Source of the DNA: Glaciecola sp. UBA2563 | GTDB lineage: Bacteria > Pseudomonadota > Gammaproteobacteria > Enterobacterales > Alteromonadaceae | NCBI GenBank assembly: GCA_002340325.1 | Contig: DDLV01000044.1 | Span: 1-6,163 of the forward strand | Direction: 5' to 3' | Length of the DNA: 6,163 bases | Part shown: piece by piece, positions 5,590 through 6,163 of the stretch | Layout: each line of letters begins with the position of its first letter | How positions within the stretch are numbered: position 1 is the stretch's first letter | Notes under the pieces: generated by a model | Databases searched by the model: none | What the model saw: the letters and a program-made list of their open reading frames with translations, nothing else | Told to the model about the DNA's origin: nothing | Made by a program: the position numbers and the translations under genes

Positions 5590-6163
5590 ATGTTCCCTAA
5601 GACGAAAACAACCATACGCAATCAAATCATCTCAGCAGCCACATTCGCTTGTTTGTTACTGAACGCGGGTTTTTCACACGCCAATGGATGGAAGCCTCAA
5701 ATGGAGGGCGTAGAGATAACTGATTTTATTGATAGCGTGGGTATAAACCTCAAAAAAACGATCATTGTCGATCCGAATGTGCGCGGTAAAATAACGATTA
5801 GAAGTCAGGATGAAATGACTGACGATCAGTATTACCAGTTCTTTTTGAATGTCCTGCAGGTCTACGACTATGCCGTAGTGGAAATGCCCAATGGCATCCT
5901 TAAGGTCGTTCGTTCTAAAGATGCGAAATCATCTAATATCCCAGTCGTCGAAGGCACGAATTTTGACGGTGACGAAATGATTACGCGCGTAATACCTGTG
6001 TACAATGTACCAGTTAGAGAATTAGCGCCAATATTGAGACAGCTTAATGACCAAACTGGTGGCGGCAACGTCGTTGCTCACGAGCCTTCCAATGTGATGA
6101 TGCTTACCGGAAGAGCTGCGGTCGTGAATCGGCTCGCGGAAATCATAGAGCGCGTCGATCGTG
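5590..6163 (+). CDS. gspD: Type II secretion system secretin GspD (N-terminal part)
   Basis: The gene runs off the right edge after 191 complete codons; secretins of this family are usually around 650-700 residues, so roughly the first quarter is seen. GspD forms the outer-membrane channel of the type II secretion system. A Sec signal peptide is clear: a basic start (MFPKTKTTIRNQ), a hydrophobic core at about 13-28 and a likely cleavage after Ala31 (SHA, then NGW). The N0 domain follows (about 36-115), with the typical VEITDFIDSVG, IIVDPNVRGKITIRS and YYQFFLNVLQVYDYAVV. The N1 domain starts at about 132 with TRVIPVYNVPVRELAPILRQL and reaches ANVMMLTGR-like sequence (SNVMMLTGRAAVVNRLAEII). N0 is the part known to contact GspC. 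The ATG at 5590 is 15 bp after the gspC stop, with a weak GGA at 5578-5580. The pair begins an operon that should continue with gspE and others. Confidence 0.96.
   Translation, partial: MFPKTKTTIRNQIISAATFACLLLNAGFSHANGWKPQMEGVEITDFIDSVGINLKKTIIVDPNVRGKITIRSQDEMTDDQYYQFFLNVLQVYDYAVVEMPNGILKVVRSKDAKSSNIPVVEGTNFDGDEMITRVIPVYNVPVRELAPILRQLNDQTGGGNVVAHEPSNVMMLTGRAAVVNRLAEIIERVDR

Noticed and set aside
5124..5621. A 165-codon open frame on the minus strand across the gspC end and gspD start
   Set aside because: It lies antisense to well-supported gspC and gspD coding sequence, and its translation is serine- and cysteine-rich with no recognisable domain. It is a shadow of the real genes.

Overview
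This window looks like ordinary chromosomal sequence from a gammaproteobacterium, most likely a marine Alteromonadales-type organism. The protein families match Enterobacteria, Vibrio and Shewanella throughout, the DNA is moderately AT-rich by eye, and the hslO-hslR-gspC-gspD order is one I recall from Shewanella. The exact genus cannot be read from the sequence. I see no mobile element, CRISPR array, tRNA or rRNA, and no clear previously undescribed system.

Layout, left to right. (1) Positions 3-128 (+) carry the unidentified C-terminal end of a gene entering from the left. (2) A good sigma70-type promoter at 133-161 leads into a PrkB-like phosphoribulokinase gene (188-1090, +). (3) After 50 bp come ompR (1141-1866, +) and envZ (1885-3198, +), the osmosensing two-component system, 18 bp apart. 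(4) A 46-bp spacer separates envZ from the convergent heat-shock pair hslR-hslO on the minus strand. hslR (4150-4554) encodes the ribosome-associated Hsp15, and hslO (3245-4153) encodes the redox chaperone Hsp33; they overlap by 4 bp. (5) A 54-bp divergent spacer leads to gspC (4609-5574, +) and the first 191 codons of gspD (5590 to the window edge, +). These start the type II secretion operon, which must continue to the right.

The genes fall into three jobs: envelope stress sensing (EnvZ to OmpR), protein and ribosome rescue under heat and oxidative stress (Hsp15, Hsp33), and protein export across the outer membrane (GspC, the inner-membrane clamp, and GspD, the secretin). The phosphoribulokinase is an outlier whose role outside the Calvin cycle is unclear.

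The points most worth checking are modest. They are the absence of pckA between hslO and envZ, where it sits in E. coli; a perfect 7-bp hairpin near the 3' end of prk; two abutting palindromes in the gspC linker; and a TTG start for gspC.
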